From the NCBI RefSeq assembly GCF_000014565.1, contig NC_008268.1, positions 5,336,501 through 5,400,500 on the forward strand: a stretch of 64,000 nt of DNA, given 5' to 3'. The position numbers and the translations under genes were made by a program. The notes below the pieces were generated by a model. It was not told the DNA's origin. It made no database searches and saw nothing but the letters and a program-made list of their open reading frames with translations. This DNA is from Rhodococcus jostii RHA1. Its GTDB lineage: Bacteria; Actinomycetota; Actinomycetes; Mycobacteriales; Mycobacteriaceae. Positions 8,207 through 17,074 of the stretch are shown in pieces. Numbering within the stretch: position 1 is the first letter of the stretch; each line of letters starts with the position of its first letter.

Positions 8207-8895
8207 TGATGTTCGCCTTTCCGCAGAATCGACATGGTCGGATCGAGGTTGGCGGCGGTGGCGGCGACAGCCGCCCCGGCATCGCCTGCTTCCAGCGCGC
8301 GCACCAGGTCGTCGTGCGCGCAGCTGGTGTCGGGTCTGCCCGGTTCGTGGTCGACGAGTTCGGCGAGCGCGTCGACGAGCAGCGGCCGGATCGAGTCGAA
8401 CAGGGCGGACAGGATCGAGTTGCCTGCGATCTCCAGGATCGCGGCGTGGAAGTCGAGGTCGGCCGCGACGAAGACGGCGGTCGACTCGGTGGTGCTGTCG
8501 TGCCGGGCCGACAGCTGCTCTCGCAGTCGCCGCAGATCCTCGGGGCGTGCGCGTTCCGCGGCGAGTCGGGCGGCCTCGATCTCGAGGGCTCGCCGCACCT
8601 CGTACACCTCGAGCAGGCGGGCGCGGCGCAGCAGCTTCCCGAGTCCCGCACCGCCCGTGGGTGGTTTCGCGACGAACGTGCCGACGCCGTGCCGCACGTC
8701 GAGCAGGCCGTCGCGGGCGAGCAGCCGGACCGCCTCGCGCACGGAGGAGCGGCCGACACCGAGTTCGGTGGCCAGTTCGGCCTCGCTGGGGATGCGGCTG
8801 CCGAGGGCCCACTTGCCGTCACGGATCCAGGCGGTGAGGAGTTCCTCGAGCTGGGGTACCAGCGGTCCGCTGCGGAGGGTGTGACGTCCGGCCAT
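8203..8895 (-). CDS. GntR-family regulator, FadR/FCD subfamily
   Basis: A 230-residue repressor-type protein. The N-terminal winged helix-turn-helix (about residues 10-75) has the GntR core IPSEAELATELGVGRSSVREA. The all-helical FCD effector domain spans about residues 90-220 and contains metal-ligand-like D/H residues (LDFHAAI). It heads an operon with the ABC ATPase. A perfect palindrome at 8909-8936, just upstream of its start and facing the divergent PPOX gene, is the obvious operator and suggests autoregulation. The effector is unknown; FCD proteins usually bind small organic acids. Confidence 0.92.
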   Translation of the reverse strand: MAGRHTLRSGPLVPQLEELLTAWIRDGKWALGSRIPSEAELATELGVGRSSVREAVRLLARDGLLDVRHGVGTFVAKPPTGGAGLGKLLRRARLLEVYEVRRALEIEAARLAAERARPEDLRRLREQLSARHDSTTESTAVFVAADLDFHAAILEIAGNSILSALFDSIRPLLVDALAELVDHEPGRPDTSCAHDDLVRALEAGDAGAAVAATAANLDPTMSILRKGEHQ

Positions 8896-8908
8896 TCGGC
8901 GACGCTAG

Positions 8909-8936
8909 CACAGTCCTCAGACGTCTGAGGACTGTG
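8909..8936. promoter_or_regulatory. 28-bp perfect palindrome, GntR operator
   Basis: Each half-site is 14 bases (CACAGTCCTCAGAC and its exact complement), with no spacer. It lies between the divergent GntR gene (start 8895) and PPOX gene (start 8990). This is the expected layout for a site controlling both. Confidence 0.8.
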
Positions 8937-8989
8937 GTGGAGCCTATGGTGAACCGGAGAGAACCAACGCAGCAGAGGAGAGGTGCACC

Positions 8990-9451
8990 ATGGCCATCGC
9001 CACCGCAGACCGTGTCACGCGGGAAGAGTTGCTCGACTTCGTCCGGCCCCGCCATCGCAGCGTGCTGATCACCCGGAAGCGCTCCGGCGGCCTGCAGATC
9101 TCCCCGGTCACGTCGGGACTCGACTCGGAAGGGCGGATCGTCGTCTCCACCTACCCGCAGCGCGCCAAGGCCGCGAACGTGCGACACGACCCCGCCGTGA
9201 GCGTCTGCGTGCTCTCCGACGAGTTCAACGGCGCTTACGTGCAGATCGACGGAACGGCCGAGGTACTGGACATGCCCGACGCACTCGAGCCGCTGGTGGA
9301 GTACTTCCGCGGCATCTCCGGTGAGCATCCCGACTGGGACGAGTACCGGGACGCCATGCGGAAGCAGAACAAGAGCCTCATCCGGATCACCATCGACGAG
9401 TGGGGACCCATCGCGACCGGTGGCTTCCCGCCGGACGCCGATCGCGGATAG
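8990..9451 (+). CDS. PPOX-class (pyridoxamine oxidase fold) flavin/F420 oxidoreductase
   Basis: A 153-residue split-barrel protein. The fold is recognised from the early RPRHRSVLITRKRSGGLQISPV region (strands 1-3), the conserved VSTYPQRAKAANVRHDP segment and the YVQIDGTAEV strand, which are typical of TIGR03618-type actinobacterial F420- or FMN-dependent reductases. The ATG has a GAGAGG ribosome binding site. It is transcribed away from the GntR regulator over a shared palindrome and is its probable target. The substrate is unknown; whether the cofactor is F420 or FMN cannot be decided here. Confidence 0.85.
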   Translation: MAIATADRVTREELLDFVRPRHRSVLITRKRSGGLQISPVTSGLDSEGRIVVSTYPQRAKAANVRHDPAVSVCVLSDEFNGAYVQIDGTAEVLDMPDALEPLVEYFRGISGEHPDWDEYRDAMRKQNKSLIRITIDEWGPIATGGFPPDADRG

Positions 9452-9462
9452 GTCCCCGTCAC

Positions 9463-10605
9463 CTACTCGACGGCACCCGCCGAGCGCAGCTGCTCGATGC
9501 GCGACGGGTCGTAACCGGCCTGCGCGAGGATCGCATCGGTGTCCTGCCCGGGCCGCGGGGCCGGCCGGGGAACGGGCGCCGGGGTGCGGCTGAAGCGCGG
9601 TGCCGGTGCGGGCTGGCGGATGCCACCCACCTCGACGAACGTCTCCCGTTCCTTGTTGTGGGGGTGCTCGTGCGCCTCCCACGGCGACAGGACGGGCGAC
9701 ACGCACGCGTCGGAATCGGCGAAGAGTGCCGCCCAGTCGTCCCGCGGCCGGGTCGCGAACACCTCGGCGAGGCGCTTCTTCAGTTCCGGCGCCGCATCGA
9801 GGTCGTACTGCAACGGCAGATCCTCGCCGCTCAACCCCAGCACGTCGAGGAGTTCACCGTAGAAGTGCGGTTCGACGCACCCGACCGCCACGTGCAGACC
9901 GTCGGCGCACTCGTAGGTGTCGTAGAACGCGGCGGCCCCGTCGAGGACGTTCCGCTCCCGACCCTCCTGCCACAGACCGGCGGCGTTCATGCCGTGGACG
10001 AACGCCGTCAGCAGGGCCGCGCCGTCGACCATCGACGCGTCCACCACCTGTCCGCGGCCCGACCGGGAACGCTCGTGCAGCGCGGCAAGGATCCCCATCG
10101 TCAACATGAGGCCGCCACCGCCGAAGTCGCCCAACAGGTTCAGCGGCGGCACCGGCCGCTCGCCGGCGCGCCCGATGGGTTCGAGCGCGCCCGCGAGCGC
10201 GATGTAGTTGATGTCGTGCCCGGCCCGCGGTGCGAGAGGTCCATCCTGGCCCCAGCCGGTCATGCGCCCGTAGATCAGTCCGGGGTTGCGGGACAGGCAG
10301 TCGTCGGGGCCGATGCCCAGGCGTTCCGCGACGCCGGGACGGAAACCCTCGACGAGGATGTCGGCTGCTTCGACGAGTGTCAGGACGGCCTCCAGCCCCT
10401 CCGGAGTCCGCAGGTTCACGGCGATCGATCGTCGTCCGCGGTCGAGTACACCCGACGGCGCCATCAGCCCGCTGCCGCCGTCACCCGCCCGCTCGACGCG
10501 GATCACGTCCGCGCCGAGGTCGGCGAGGATCATGCACCCGAACGGGGCGGGCGCGAGGCTCGCAATCTCGACGACGGTCAGCCCGCTCAGCGGCCCACCG
10601 GTCAC
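9463..10605 (-). CDS. CaiB/BaiF family, alpha-methylacyl-CoA racemase-like
   Basis: A 380-residue class III CoA-transferase-fold protein. The features are the N-terminal LSGLTVVEIASLAPAPFG, the LADLGADVIRVE nucleotide-binding segment, the GRGQVVDASMVDG region with the conserved Asp, and a DGLHVAVGCVEPHFYGEL segment. The last is typical of the racemase branch (mycobacterial Mcr, human AMACR). The expected reaction is 2R/2S epimerisation of 2-methylacyl-CoA thioesters so that the dehydrogenase can act. The GTG start overlaps the stop of the upstream acyl-CoA dehydrogenase by four bases. It is the last gene of the thiolase-to-racemase operon. Confidence 0.9.
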   Translation of the reverse strand: MTGGPLSGLTVVEIASLAPAPFGCMILADLGADVIRVERAGDGGSGLMAPSGVLDRGRRSIAVNLRTPEGLEAVLTLVEAADILVEGFRPGVAERLGIGPDDCLSRNPGLIYGRMTGWGQDGPLAPRAGHDINYIALAGALEPIGRAGERPVPPLNLLGDFGGGGLMLTMGILAALHERSRSGRGQVVDASMVDGAALLTAFVHGMNAAGLWQEGRERNVLDGAAAFYDTYECADGLHVAVGCVEPHFYGELLDVLGLSGEDLPLQYDLDAAPELKKRLAEVFATRPRDDWAALFADSDACVSPVLSPWEAHEHPHNKERETFVEVGGIRQPAPAPRFSRTPAPVPRPAPRPGQDTDAILAQAGYDPSRIEQLRSAGAVE

Positions 10606-12815
10606 GACACCCCCTGCGCGTCGCGGGGCAGTCCGAGCATGCGTTCCCCGATCACGTTGAGCTGCACCTCGGTGGTGCCGCCGTAGATGGTGGTGGCGCG
10701 GCCGGCGATCAACTGCTCCATCGCCTTGTCGCTCGGCTCCCCGGGAATGCTGACGGCGCCCGCCGCCCCCAGTTCGGCGACGACGAACTCGGCGATCGAC
10801 TGTCCGAGCCCCATGCCCAGCAGCTTCCCGACGCTGGACGTGGTGCTCACGTCCGCCCCCGACAGTTGCTTCAGCACGATCCGTGCGCCGATCAGATCGA
10901 TTGCCTGGCTCTCGGCAACCAGTTCGCCGACGCGGAAGCGTGCCAGCGGGCCGAGGTCGCGGCCGCGGGCGAACTGCAGCAGATCCTTGTCGGTGGCGTA
11001 GGCCTCCATCTTCTGGCTCAGGGCCACCCGCTCGCCCGCGAGGGTCGTGCGGGCCACGTTCCAGCCGTCGTTCACGTTCCCGACCACGTTCTCGTCCGGG
11101 ATGAACACGTCGTCGAGGAAGACCTCGTTGAACAGGGCCGACCCGGTCATCTCGCGCAGCGGCCGGACGGTCACCCCCGGCGTCGACATGTCCAGCACGA
11201 AGTACGTGATGCCCTCGTGTTTCGGCCTGGACGGGTCGGTGCGGGCGATCAGCATCGCCCAGTCGGAGAACTGTGCCACCGTGGTCCAGATCTTCTGGCC
11301 GGTCACCGTCCAGCCGCCGTCGACCTTCTCGGCCTTCGTCGTCAGCGACGCCAGGTCGGAACCAGCACCCGGTTCGCTGAACAGCTGGCACCACACGAGA
11401 TCTCCGCGCAGCGTGGGGACGGCGAGATCCCGCTTCTGCGCGTCCGTGCCGTGGGCGACGACGGCCTGCACCGCCCAGCCGCCCATCAGCAGCTGCGGCA
11501 TCGGGATTCCGGCGGCCTTGATCTCCTGGGCGATGACGATCTGCTCGAGCGGGGACGCGCTGCGCCCGTACGGCTTCGGCAGGTGCGGCTGCACCCATCC
11601 GCCGTCGCCGAGTGCGATCAGCTGGTCGTCCTCGTCGAGGCCCACCAGCGGGGCGAGTTCCGCCCGCACCTCGGCGCGGATCGCCTCGGCTTCGCCCGGC
11701 AGTTCCAGTTCGGAGGTGCGGGCGATGCCTGCGAGGGACTGGTCGGCAACCCGAGTGGCTCGCTCCTCCCGGGTGCCGAGGAGCCCCCGGATGGCCAGCG
11801 CCCGGCGGTAGAACAGGTGCGCGTCGTGCTCCCAGGTGAATCCGATGCCGCCGTGGACCTGGATGCAGTCCTGTGCGCACTGCACCGCGGCGTCGGGAAC
11901 GACGACGGCGGCGATGTCCGCGGCGAAATCGGCGGTGTCGTCGCCGTTGTCGAGAGCGGAGGCGGCATCCCACAACACCGCGCGCGCCTTCTCCAGTGCG
12001 ATGCCCATGTGGGCGCACTTGTGCTTGACGCCCTGGAACTGGCCGATCGGACGCCCGAACTGCACCCGCGTCTTCGCGTACTCGGATGCGGTGGACACGC
12101 ACCACGACATCACACCGATCGCCTCCGCACCGAGAACGACGGTGGCGACGGACCGGACGCGCTGCGCGCTCAGACCGTCGAGGATCCGGTCGGCGCCCAC
12201 GTGCACGGCGTCGACCGTGATCCGTGCCGAACCGCGGAGCACGTCGATGCCGTCCTGCACCGTCACGGTGACGTCCGCCGAATCGACGACGGCCCAGCGG
12301 ACGTCGTCGCCGACGGTGATCGGGAGTAGCAGGATGTCGGCGTGTTCGCCGCCGAGAACCGCGTCCGCGACCCCGGTGACGCGGTATCCGCCTTCGCGCG
12401 CCGACGCATCGAGTGGGCGGCCCAACGCGACTGCGGCGGTGTGTGATCCGTCGAGAAGACCCGGCATCACCTCGATGCCGACCTTGGAATCCGCGGCCGC
12501 CACGAGCGCGGCGGACAGCGCGGTCGGGACGAACGGACCCGGAGCGGCCGTCCGGCCCAGCGCTTCGAGAGCCACCGCCAACGTGAGGAGCCCGGCGCCG
12601 TGACCGCCCTTGTCCTCGGGGATGTGCAGTCCCAGCAGGTCCTGACTGACGAGTGCATCCCAGAACGGCGGGAACTTGTCCTCGCTGGTGGACTCGACCG
12701 CGGTCCGGACATGATCGGAGGTGATGGTGCGTTCGGCGAAAGCGCGGACCGAGTCGGCGAGGGCCCGGTGTTCCTCGGTCAGCCCGAGCCCGAGCTCGTA
12801 CGTGTTCTTGGCCAT
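10602..12815 (-). CDS. Two-domain (fused) acyl-CoA dehydrogenase
   Basis: A 737-residue protein, about twice the usual size. The first half is an acyl-CoA dehydrogenase-like domain (about residues 1-340) containing RVQFGRPIGQFQGVKH and a C-terminal QVHGGIGFTWEHDAHLFYRR. The second half is a full domain (about 360-737) with the flavin-binding WCQLFSEPGAGSDLAS and QKIWTTVAQFSDW segments. Mycobacterial FadE34/FadE22-type proteins have this architecture. The expected role is 2,3-desaturation of a branched or sterol-derived acyl-CoA. The start is the ATG at 12815, just after the SDR stop. It sits between the SDR and the racemase in the operon. Confidence 0.92.
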   Translation of the reverse strand: MAKNTYELGLGLTEEHRALADSVRAFAERTITSDHVRTAVESTSEDKFPPFWDALVSQDLLGLHIPEDKGGHGAGLLTLAVALEALGRTAAPGPFVPTALSAALVAAADSKVGIEVMPGLLDGSHTAAVALGRPLDASAREGGYRVTGVADAVLGGEHADILLLPITVGDDVRWAVVDSADVTVTVQDGIDVLRGSARITVDAVHVGADRILDGLSAQRVRSVATVVLGAEAIGVMSWCVSTASEYAKTRVQFGRPIGQFQGVKHKCAHMGIALEKARAVLWDAASALDNGDDTADFAADIAAVVVPDAAVQCAQDCIQVHGGIGFTWEHDAHLFYRRALAIRGLLGTREERATRVADQSLAGIARTSELELPGEAEAIRAEVRAELAPLVGLDEDDQLIALGDGGWVQPHLPKPYGRSASPLEQIVIAQEIKAAGIPMPQLLMGGWAVQAVVAHGTDAQKRDLAVPTLRGDLVWCQLFSEPGAGSDLASLTTKAEKVDGGWTVTGQKIWTTVAQFSDWAMLIARTDPSRPKHEGITYFVLDMSTPGVTVRPLREMTGSALFNEVFLDDVFIPDENVVGNVNDGWNVARTTLAGERVALSQKMEAYATDKDLLQFARGRDLGPLARFRVGELVAESQAIDLIGARIVLKQLSGADVSTTSSVGKLLGMGLGQSIAEFVVAELGAAGAVSIPGEPSDKAMEQLIAGRATTIYGGTTEVQLNVIGERMLGLPRDAQGVS

Positions 12816-12826
12816 GTCGGGGCCCT

Positions 12827-13696
12827 TCAGCCGAGCCGGTCGGCGAGGTCGGCGACGGTCCACGGGCCGTCGCTCTCGATGGTCGTGACGTCGTGCCAGC
12901 CGGCGAGCTCGGAGATGGCACCGCCCTGCACGGCGAACACCTTGCCGGTGATCTTGCAGTTCGCGTCGGCGAGACGCGCGACGAGCGGAGAGATGTTGGC
13001 GGGGCTGAACGCGTCGAACTCGCCCTCCGGCACCTCCTCGGCGAACAGCGCGCCCATACCCGGGGTGGCCAGGGTGAGCCGGGTGCGGGCGATCGGGGCG
13101 ATCGCGTTGACCCGGACGCCGTAGCGTTCGAGCTCGTCCGCGGCGACCAGGGTGAGTGCGGCGATGCCGGCCTTCGCGGCGCCGTAGTTGCCCTGGCCCG
13201 CATTGGGCATGAACGTGCCCGACGCCGACGCAGTGTTGATCACGGACGCGTTCACGGTCTCACCCGCCTTGGTCTGGGCCTTCCAGTACGCCGCCGCGTG
13301 GCGGAGAGTGGCGGCGTGTCCCTTGAGGTGCACGGCGATGACGGCGTCCCACTGGCTTTCGGTCATGCCCGCGATGAAGGCGTCCCGCAGGATGCCCGCG
13401 TTGTTGACGAGGACGTCGAGGCGGCCGAATTCGCTCACCGCTTGGTCGACGAGTCCTTCGGCGCCGTCCCAGGACGCGACGTTGTCGGTGTTCGCGACTG
13501 CCCTGCCGCCCGCGGCGACGATCTCGTCTACGACCTGCTGCGCCGGGCCCGCGTCCTCGCCGGTGCCGTCGTTCGCGCCGCCGAGGTCGTTGACGACCAC
13601 GGCAGCGCCCTCACGCGCGAAGAGCAGTGCGTGCTCCCGGCCGATTCCGCGTCCGGCGCCGGTGACGATGGCCACCCGTCCGTCGAGTGTTCCCAT
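12827..13696 (-). CDS. SDR, 3-hydroxyacyl-CoA dehydrogenase of the MFE-2/Hsd4A type
   Basis: A 289-residue short-chain dehydrogenase. The NAD-binding motif is GAGRGIGREHALLFAREGAAVVV-like (TGxxxGxG near residue 12). NNAG is present, with the catalytic Ser in NTASASG and YGAAK (Tyr and Lys). The REHALLFA signature and the NDLGG segment are those of the dehydrogenase part of peroxisomal multifunctional enzyme 2 and of bacterial Hsd4A-like enzymes. The expected reaction is oxidation of (3R)-3-hydroxyacyl-CoA to 3-ketoacyl-CoA. An AGGAG ribosome binding site lies 7 bases before the ATG. The MaoC hydratase gene lies just upstream, matching the MFE-2 activity pair. Confidence 0.9.
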   Translation of the reverse strand: MGTLDGRVAIVTGAGRGIGREHALLFAREGAAVVVNDLGGANDGTGEDAGPAQQVVDEIVAAGGRAVANTDNVASWDGAEGLVDQAVSEFGRLDVLVNNAGILRDAFIAGMTESQWDAVIAVHLKGHAATLRHAAAYWKAQTKAGETVNASVINTASASGTFMPNAGQGNYGAAKAGIAALTLVAADELERYGVRVNAIAPIARTRLTLATPGMGALFAEEVPEGEFDAFSPANISPLVARLADANCKITGKVFAVQGGAISELAGWHDVTTIESDGPWTVADLADRLG

Positions 13697-13706
13697 GTGT
13701 GTACTC

Positions 13707-14582
13707 CTAGGTTTCTGTGTCCGCGATGACGGCGAGGCCGTCCTTGATGACGAGTGCGTCGCCGACGGTGGTCTCGTAGGCGTACGACGTCGCCCCGCCC
13801 GTGGACTCGGCGACCTGCCGGAACTGCGTGGCGATGTCCTGACCGGGCAGAACGGGTTTCGCGAACCGCACCGCGAGCCGGCGGAGCCGTTCGACCCTGC
13901 CGTCGGCGAGTTCGGTGAGCGCCGCCCACGACGTGAACGCCATGGTGCACAGGCCGTGGTTGATGATTCCGGGAAGTCCGGACATCCGGGCGATCTCGTC
14001 GTCCAGGTGGATCGGCATCGGATCACCGGAGGCGGGCGAGTACCGGAACGTCTGGTCGTCGTCGATGTGCTGGGTGATCGACGCGACCGGGGCCTGTCCG
14101 CGCAGGGACTCGTCGAACCGGTGCGCGGGTGCCCGCTCGCCGAGTCCGGCTCCCGCGTCGACCTTCCGGAAGAACGCGGTCATCCACTGCTCGTTGACCA
14201 GTTCGCCGTCGTCCGTGGTGGTTTCGACGTAGACGACGACGGTGGAGCCGTTCTCCCGGCCCTCGAATCCGATCGGCTTCGCGCGAACCACGAGGGCGTC
14301 GCCGGGACGGATCGGACGGTGGAAGTGGAAATCCTGCTCCCCGTGCACGAGTTTCATGAGCAGTTCGACCGGGGCGACGGACAGTGCCGCCGGTGCCATC
14401 GACGTGAACGCGGGGACCACGGCGAACACCGGTGGCGCCACCTCGCCGGCGAGGTGGCGTGCGATGGGATCGTTGGTGGCCGCGGCATAGTCGGCGATGC
14501 GCTCGGCGGTGACCTCGAACCGCTGCGGATCGGTCCACTCGCCGAGGCCTCCCGTGTCGAATTCGACTGTGGGGTTGGTCAT
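13707..14582 (-). CDS. MaoC-like enoyl-CoA hydratase, double hot-dog
   Basis: A 291-residue protein with an N-terminal degenerate hot-dog domain and a C-terminal MaoC domain. The hydratase-2 motif is seen as an Asp/His pair in PIHLDDEIARMSGLPGIINHG (about residues 185-205). It is the length of type-2 (R-specific) hydratases such as the hydratase half of MFE-2. It would hydrate the 2-enoyl-CoA made by the neighbouring dehydrogenase and supply the SDR. The ATG at 14582 lies five bases from the stop of the SRPBCC gene. Confidence 0.91.
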   Translation of the reverse strand: MTNPTVEFDTGGLGEWTDPQRFEVTAERIADYAAATNDPIARHLAGEVAPPVFAVVPAFTSMAPAALSVAPVELLMKLVHGEQDFHFHRPIRPGDALVVRAKPIGFEGRENGSTVVVYVETTTDDGELVNEQWMTAFFRKVDAGAGLGERAPAHRFDESLRGQAPVASITQHIDDDQTFRYSPASGDPMPIHLDDEIARMSGLPGIINHGLCTMAFTSWAALTELADGRVERLRRLAVRFAKPVLPGQDIATQFRQVAESTGGATSYAYETTVGDALVIKDGLAVIADTET

Positions 14583-14587
14583 GCGGA

Positions 14588-15019
14588 TCAGCCCACCATG
14601 TCGGCGAACCCCGCCAGGGACGCCTCCAGATCCGCCTTGGCGTTCTTGGCGACGGCCTTGCCGATGGGGCCGACGATCATCGTGCCGGTGAAGCTCGCGT
14701 CGATGATCGCCGTGGATCCGGCGCCGTCCGGCTCGACCTTCAGCGTGAATTCGACGGTGACCCCCGCCATGCCGGTGCCGGAGATCTTCACCATCTCGGG
14801 CACCTGCACCTCGGTGACGGTCCACTCGATCTTGTTGGCCATGCCCATCACGGAGACGACCTCGGTGAACTTCGATCCGAGTGCCACCTCGGCGGGGATC
14901 TCGCTCTTCCACGACTGGTGGATGGTGAGCCACTCCTCCCAGCGGGACAGGTTGGAGAGCGCGTCCCACGCCTTGTCGGGGGAGGCGGGCAGGGACGCTG
15001 CGACGGAAACGGAAGCCAT
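14588..15019 (-). CDS. SRPBCC-fold (polyketide cyclase/START-like) protein
   Basis: A 143-residue protein with the helix-grip signature: an N-terminal strand, an SPDKAWDALSNLSRWEEW helix, and a long C-terminal helix KADLEASLAGFADMVG. This family binds hydrophobic ligands and includes type II toxin-like and Coq10-like proteins. An AGGAG lies upstream of the ATG. Its position between the thiolase and hydratase genes suggests a lipid-handling or accessory role in the same pathway, which is inference. Confidence 0.85.
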   Translation of the reverse strand: MASVSVAASLPASPDKAWDALSNLSRWEEWLTIHQSWKSEIPAEVALGSKFTEVVSVMGMANKIEWTVTEVQVPEMVKISGTGMAGVTVEFTLKVEPDGAGSTAIIDASFTGTMIVGPIGKAVAKNAKADLEASLAGFADMVG

Positions 15020-15066
15020 GGTGAACTCCTGGTGCTCGACGTGAAAGGAATTGTGGGAGAGAAGAA

Positions 15067-16251
15067 TCAGAGTGCGCGATAGGCGGTGACGACGACGGCG
15101 CCACCGAGGCCGATGTTGTGCTGGAGGGCGACCGCGGCGCCGTCGACCTGGCGCTTGTCGGCCGTGCCGCGGAGTTGCCAGGTGAGTTCGCTGCACTGGG
15201 CGAGTCCGGTGGCGCCGAGCGGGTGCCCCTTGGAGATGAGACCACCGGACGGGTTGACCACCCAGCGCCCGCCGTACGTGGTGTCGTCGTTGTCGACGAG
15301 TTTGCCGCCCTCGCCCTCGCCGCACAGGCCGAGCGCCTCGTAGGTCAGCAGTTCGTTGGTGGAGAAGCAGTCGTGGAGTTCGATGACGTCGATGTCGTCC
15401 GGTCCGATGCCCGCCTGTTCGTACACGCGGGCCGCAGCCGTGCGGGTCATGTCCGCGCCGACCAGGCTGATCGCGCTCCGGTTTTCGAACGTGCTCGGGA
15501 GGTCGGTGACCATGGACTGGCCGACGATCTCCACGGCCTGCCCGGCGAGGTCGTGCTTGTCGACGAACTCCTCGCTCACGACGACGACGGCACCGGAGCC
15601 GTCGGAGGTGGGGGAGCACTGCAGTTTGGTGAGGGGCCCGTAGATCGGCTTCGAGCCGAGGATCTCGTCGAGCGTGTACTCGTCCTGGAACTGGGCGTAC
15701 GGGTTGTTCTGTGAGTGGCGATGGTTCTTCACGCCGATCTTGGCGAACTGTTTCGCCGTGGTCCCGAAGCGTTCCATGTGTTCCTTGCCCGCGGCGCCGA
15801 ACATGTAAGGGGCAGGCGGCATCGCGAACTCCTGAAGTTCGGCGAGCGCGAGGAGATGGCGCATCATCGGCTGTTCCCGGTCGTCGTACGTGGACCCGAG
15901 CGAACCGGCCTGCATCTTCTCGAAGCCCAGCGCGAGCGCGCAGTCGACCTGACCGCTCCGGACGGCCTGCGTGGCGAGGAAGAGCGCGGTCGACCCCGTC
16001 GAACAGTTGTTGTTGACGTTCACGATGGGAATGCCGGTGAGGCCGAGTTCGTAGACGGCCCGCTGTCCCGACGTCGATTCGCCGTACACATATCCGACGT
16101 ACGCCTGCTCCACGAGCCCGTACTCGATTCCGGCGTCCGCGAGTGCCCTGCCGCCGGCCTCGCGCGCCATGTCGGGGTAGTCCCACTCGCGTGCACCCGG
16201 TTTCTCGAACTTCGTCATCCCGACGCCGACGACGAACACCCTGTTACCCAT
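15067..16251 (-). CDS. SCP-x-type thiolase / lipid-transfer protein
   Basis: A 394-residue thiolase. The nucleophilic Cys is C83 in NNNCSTGS, the catalytic His is in [10 protein letters not shown], and the C-terminal GHPLGATG is present. The lack of a second catalytic Cys in the usual late CxG position, together with the HDCFS pattern, is typical of the SCP-x/Ltp subgroup, which acts on branched-chain and sterol side-chain 3-ketoacyl-CoAs. It is the first gene of the operon. It faces the TetR gene across an inverted repeat at 16292-16317, so it is probably the regulated promoter end. Confidence 0.92.
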   Translation of the reverse strand: MGNRVFVVGVGMTKFEKPGAREWDYPDMAREAGGRALADAGIEYGLVEQAYVGYVYGESTSGQRAVYELGLTGIPIVNVNNNCSTGSTALFLATQAVRSGQVDCALALGFEKMQAGSLGSTYDDREQPMMRHLLALAELQEFAMPPAPYMFGAAGKEHMERFGTTAKQFAKIGVKNHRHSQNNPYAQFQDEYTLDEILGSKPIYGPLTKLQCSPTSDGSGAVVVVSEEFVDKHDLAGQAVEIVGQSMVTDLPSTFENRSAISLVGADMTRTAAARVYEQAGIGPDDIDVIELHDCFSTNELLTYEALGLCGEGEGGKLVDNDDTTYGGRWVVNPSGGLISKGHPLGATGLAQCSELTWQLRGTADKRQVDGAAVALQHNIGLGGAVVVTAYRAL

Positions 16252-16291
16252 TGCGGCTCCCTAGAGTCCGGAGAAATGTGTGTGTGACACC

Positions 16292-16317
16292 CTGTCTCAC
16301 CAAAGTATGTGAGACAG
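16292..16317. promoter_or_regulatory. TetR operator: CTGTCTCAC-N8-GTGAGACAG
   Basis: A perfect 9-bp inverted repeat with an 8-base spacer. Symmetry extends further on both sides (an ACA / TGT pair). It lies between the thiolase start (16251) and the TetR gene (16356), the typical place for a site controlling both directions. Confidence 0.8.
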
Positions 16318-16355
16318 TATGTCCAGTCAACAGTCGGATGGGTAACGTGTGCGTG

Positions 16356-17051
16356 ATGCCGGACAAAGTGGAAACCGCCGCGTCGCCCCAGGGCGACGGC
16401 CGCGCCACGCGCTGGGAGGACCACAAGGCGGAACGCCGAAGCCGGATTCTCGAAGCCGCGATGGACGCCATCAACGAGGACGGCCCCGACGTGGGCGTCC
16501 AACAGATCGCCAACCGCGCCGACGTGCCGCGGTCGGTGGTCTACCGGATCTTCACCGATCGCGGCGACCTCGACGAGCAGCTGCGCGGACGTATCATCGA
16601 ACGACTGATGACGGACCTCGCGCCCACGTTGACACCGGAGGGGACCGTGGGCGAGGCGATCGCCCGCGCGGTCGAGACGTACCTGCGGTGGATCGTGGAA
16701 TATCCACGGCTCCACCAATTCCTCGGCACCGGATCGCCGAGCAGGCGCACGACCGGCTCGCGTGTGGTGACCGGAACGAAGACCGCGATCGCACTTCAGC
16801 TGTCGGGTCTGCTCGCGACGGTCCTCGACTCGGTGGCCGGCAATTCGGATCTCGCCGAGTCGCTGGCCTTCGGGTTGGTGGGACTCGTGGATGCCAGCGT
16901 CAACCGGTGGCTGAGCAACCCGCAGTCGGCGCTCGGCAGCGACGAGCTGGCCGAGTTCCTCGAGGTGTCGATCTGGCAAGTGCTGCACGGCAATCTGGCG
17001 CGGATCGGCGTCACCATCGACCCGTCGACCCCGGTGTCGGAACTGCAGTAG
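16356..17051 (+). CDS. TetR-family regulator of the beta-oxidation operon
   Basis: A 231-residue repressor. The N-terminal helix-turn-helix lies in RRSRILEAAMDAINEDGPDV... to VPRSVVYRIFTDRGDLDEQL (about residues 24-70). The C-terminal domain is helical and of unknown ligand. In-frame alternatives for the start are GTG at 16353 and ATG at 16338; I chose the ATG at 16356. It is divergent from the thiolase operon and separated from it by a clear operator. The serine/threonine kinase gene begins 23 bases after its stop. Confidence 0.9.
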   Translation: MPDKVETAASPQGDGRATRWEDHKAERRSRILEAAMDAINEDGPDVGVQQIANRADVPRSVVYRIFTDRGDLDEQLRGRIIERLMTDLAPTLTPEGTVGEAIARAVETYLRWIVEYPRLHQFLGTGSPSRRTTGSRVVTGTKTAIALQLSGLLATVLDSVAGNSDLAESLAFGLVGLVDASVNRWLSNPQSALGSDELAEFLEVSIWQVLHGNLARIGVTIDPSTPVSELQ

Positions 17052-17074
17052 TCCGCTGGGCCTGGCCAGCTACC

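Noticed and set aside
9463..13203. Single 1,246-codon ORF covering racemase and beyond
   Set aside because: Only the last 380 codons are a real protein. The upstream part is out of frame with the acyl-CoA dehydrogenase and SDR, which have clear motifs and ribosome binding sites.
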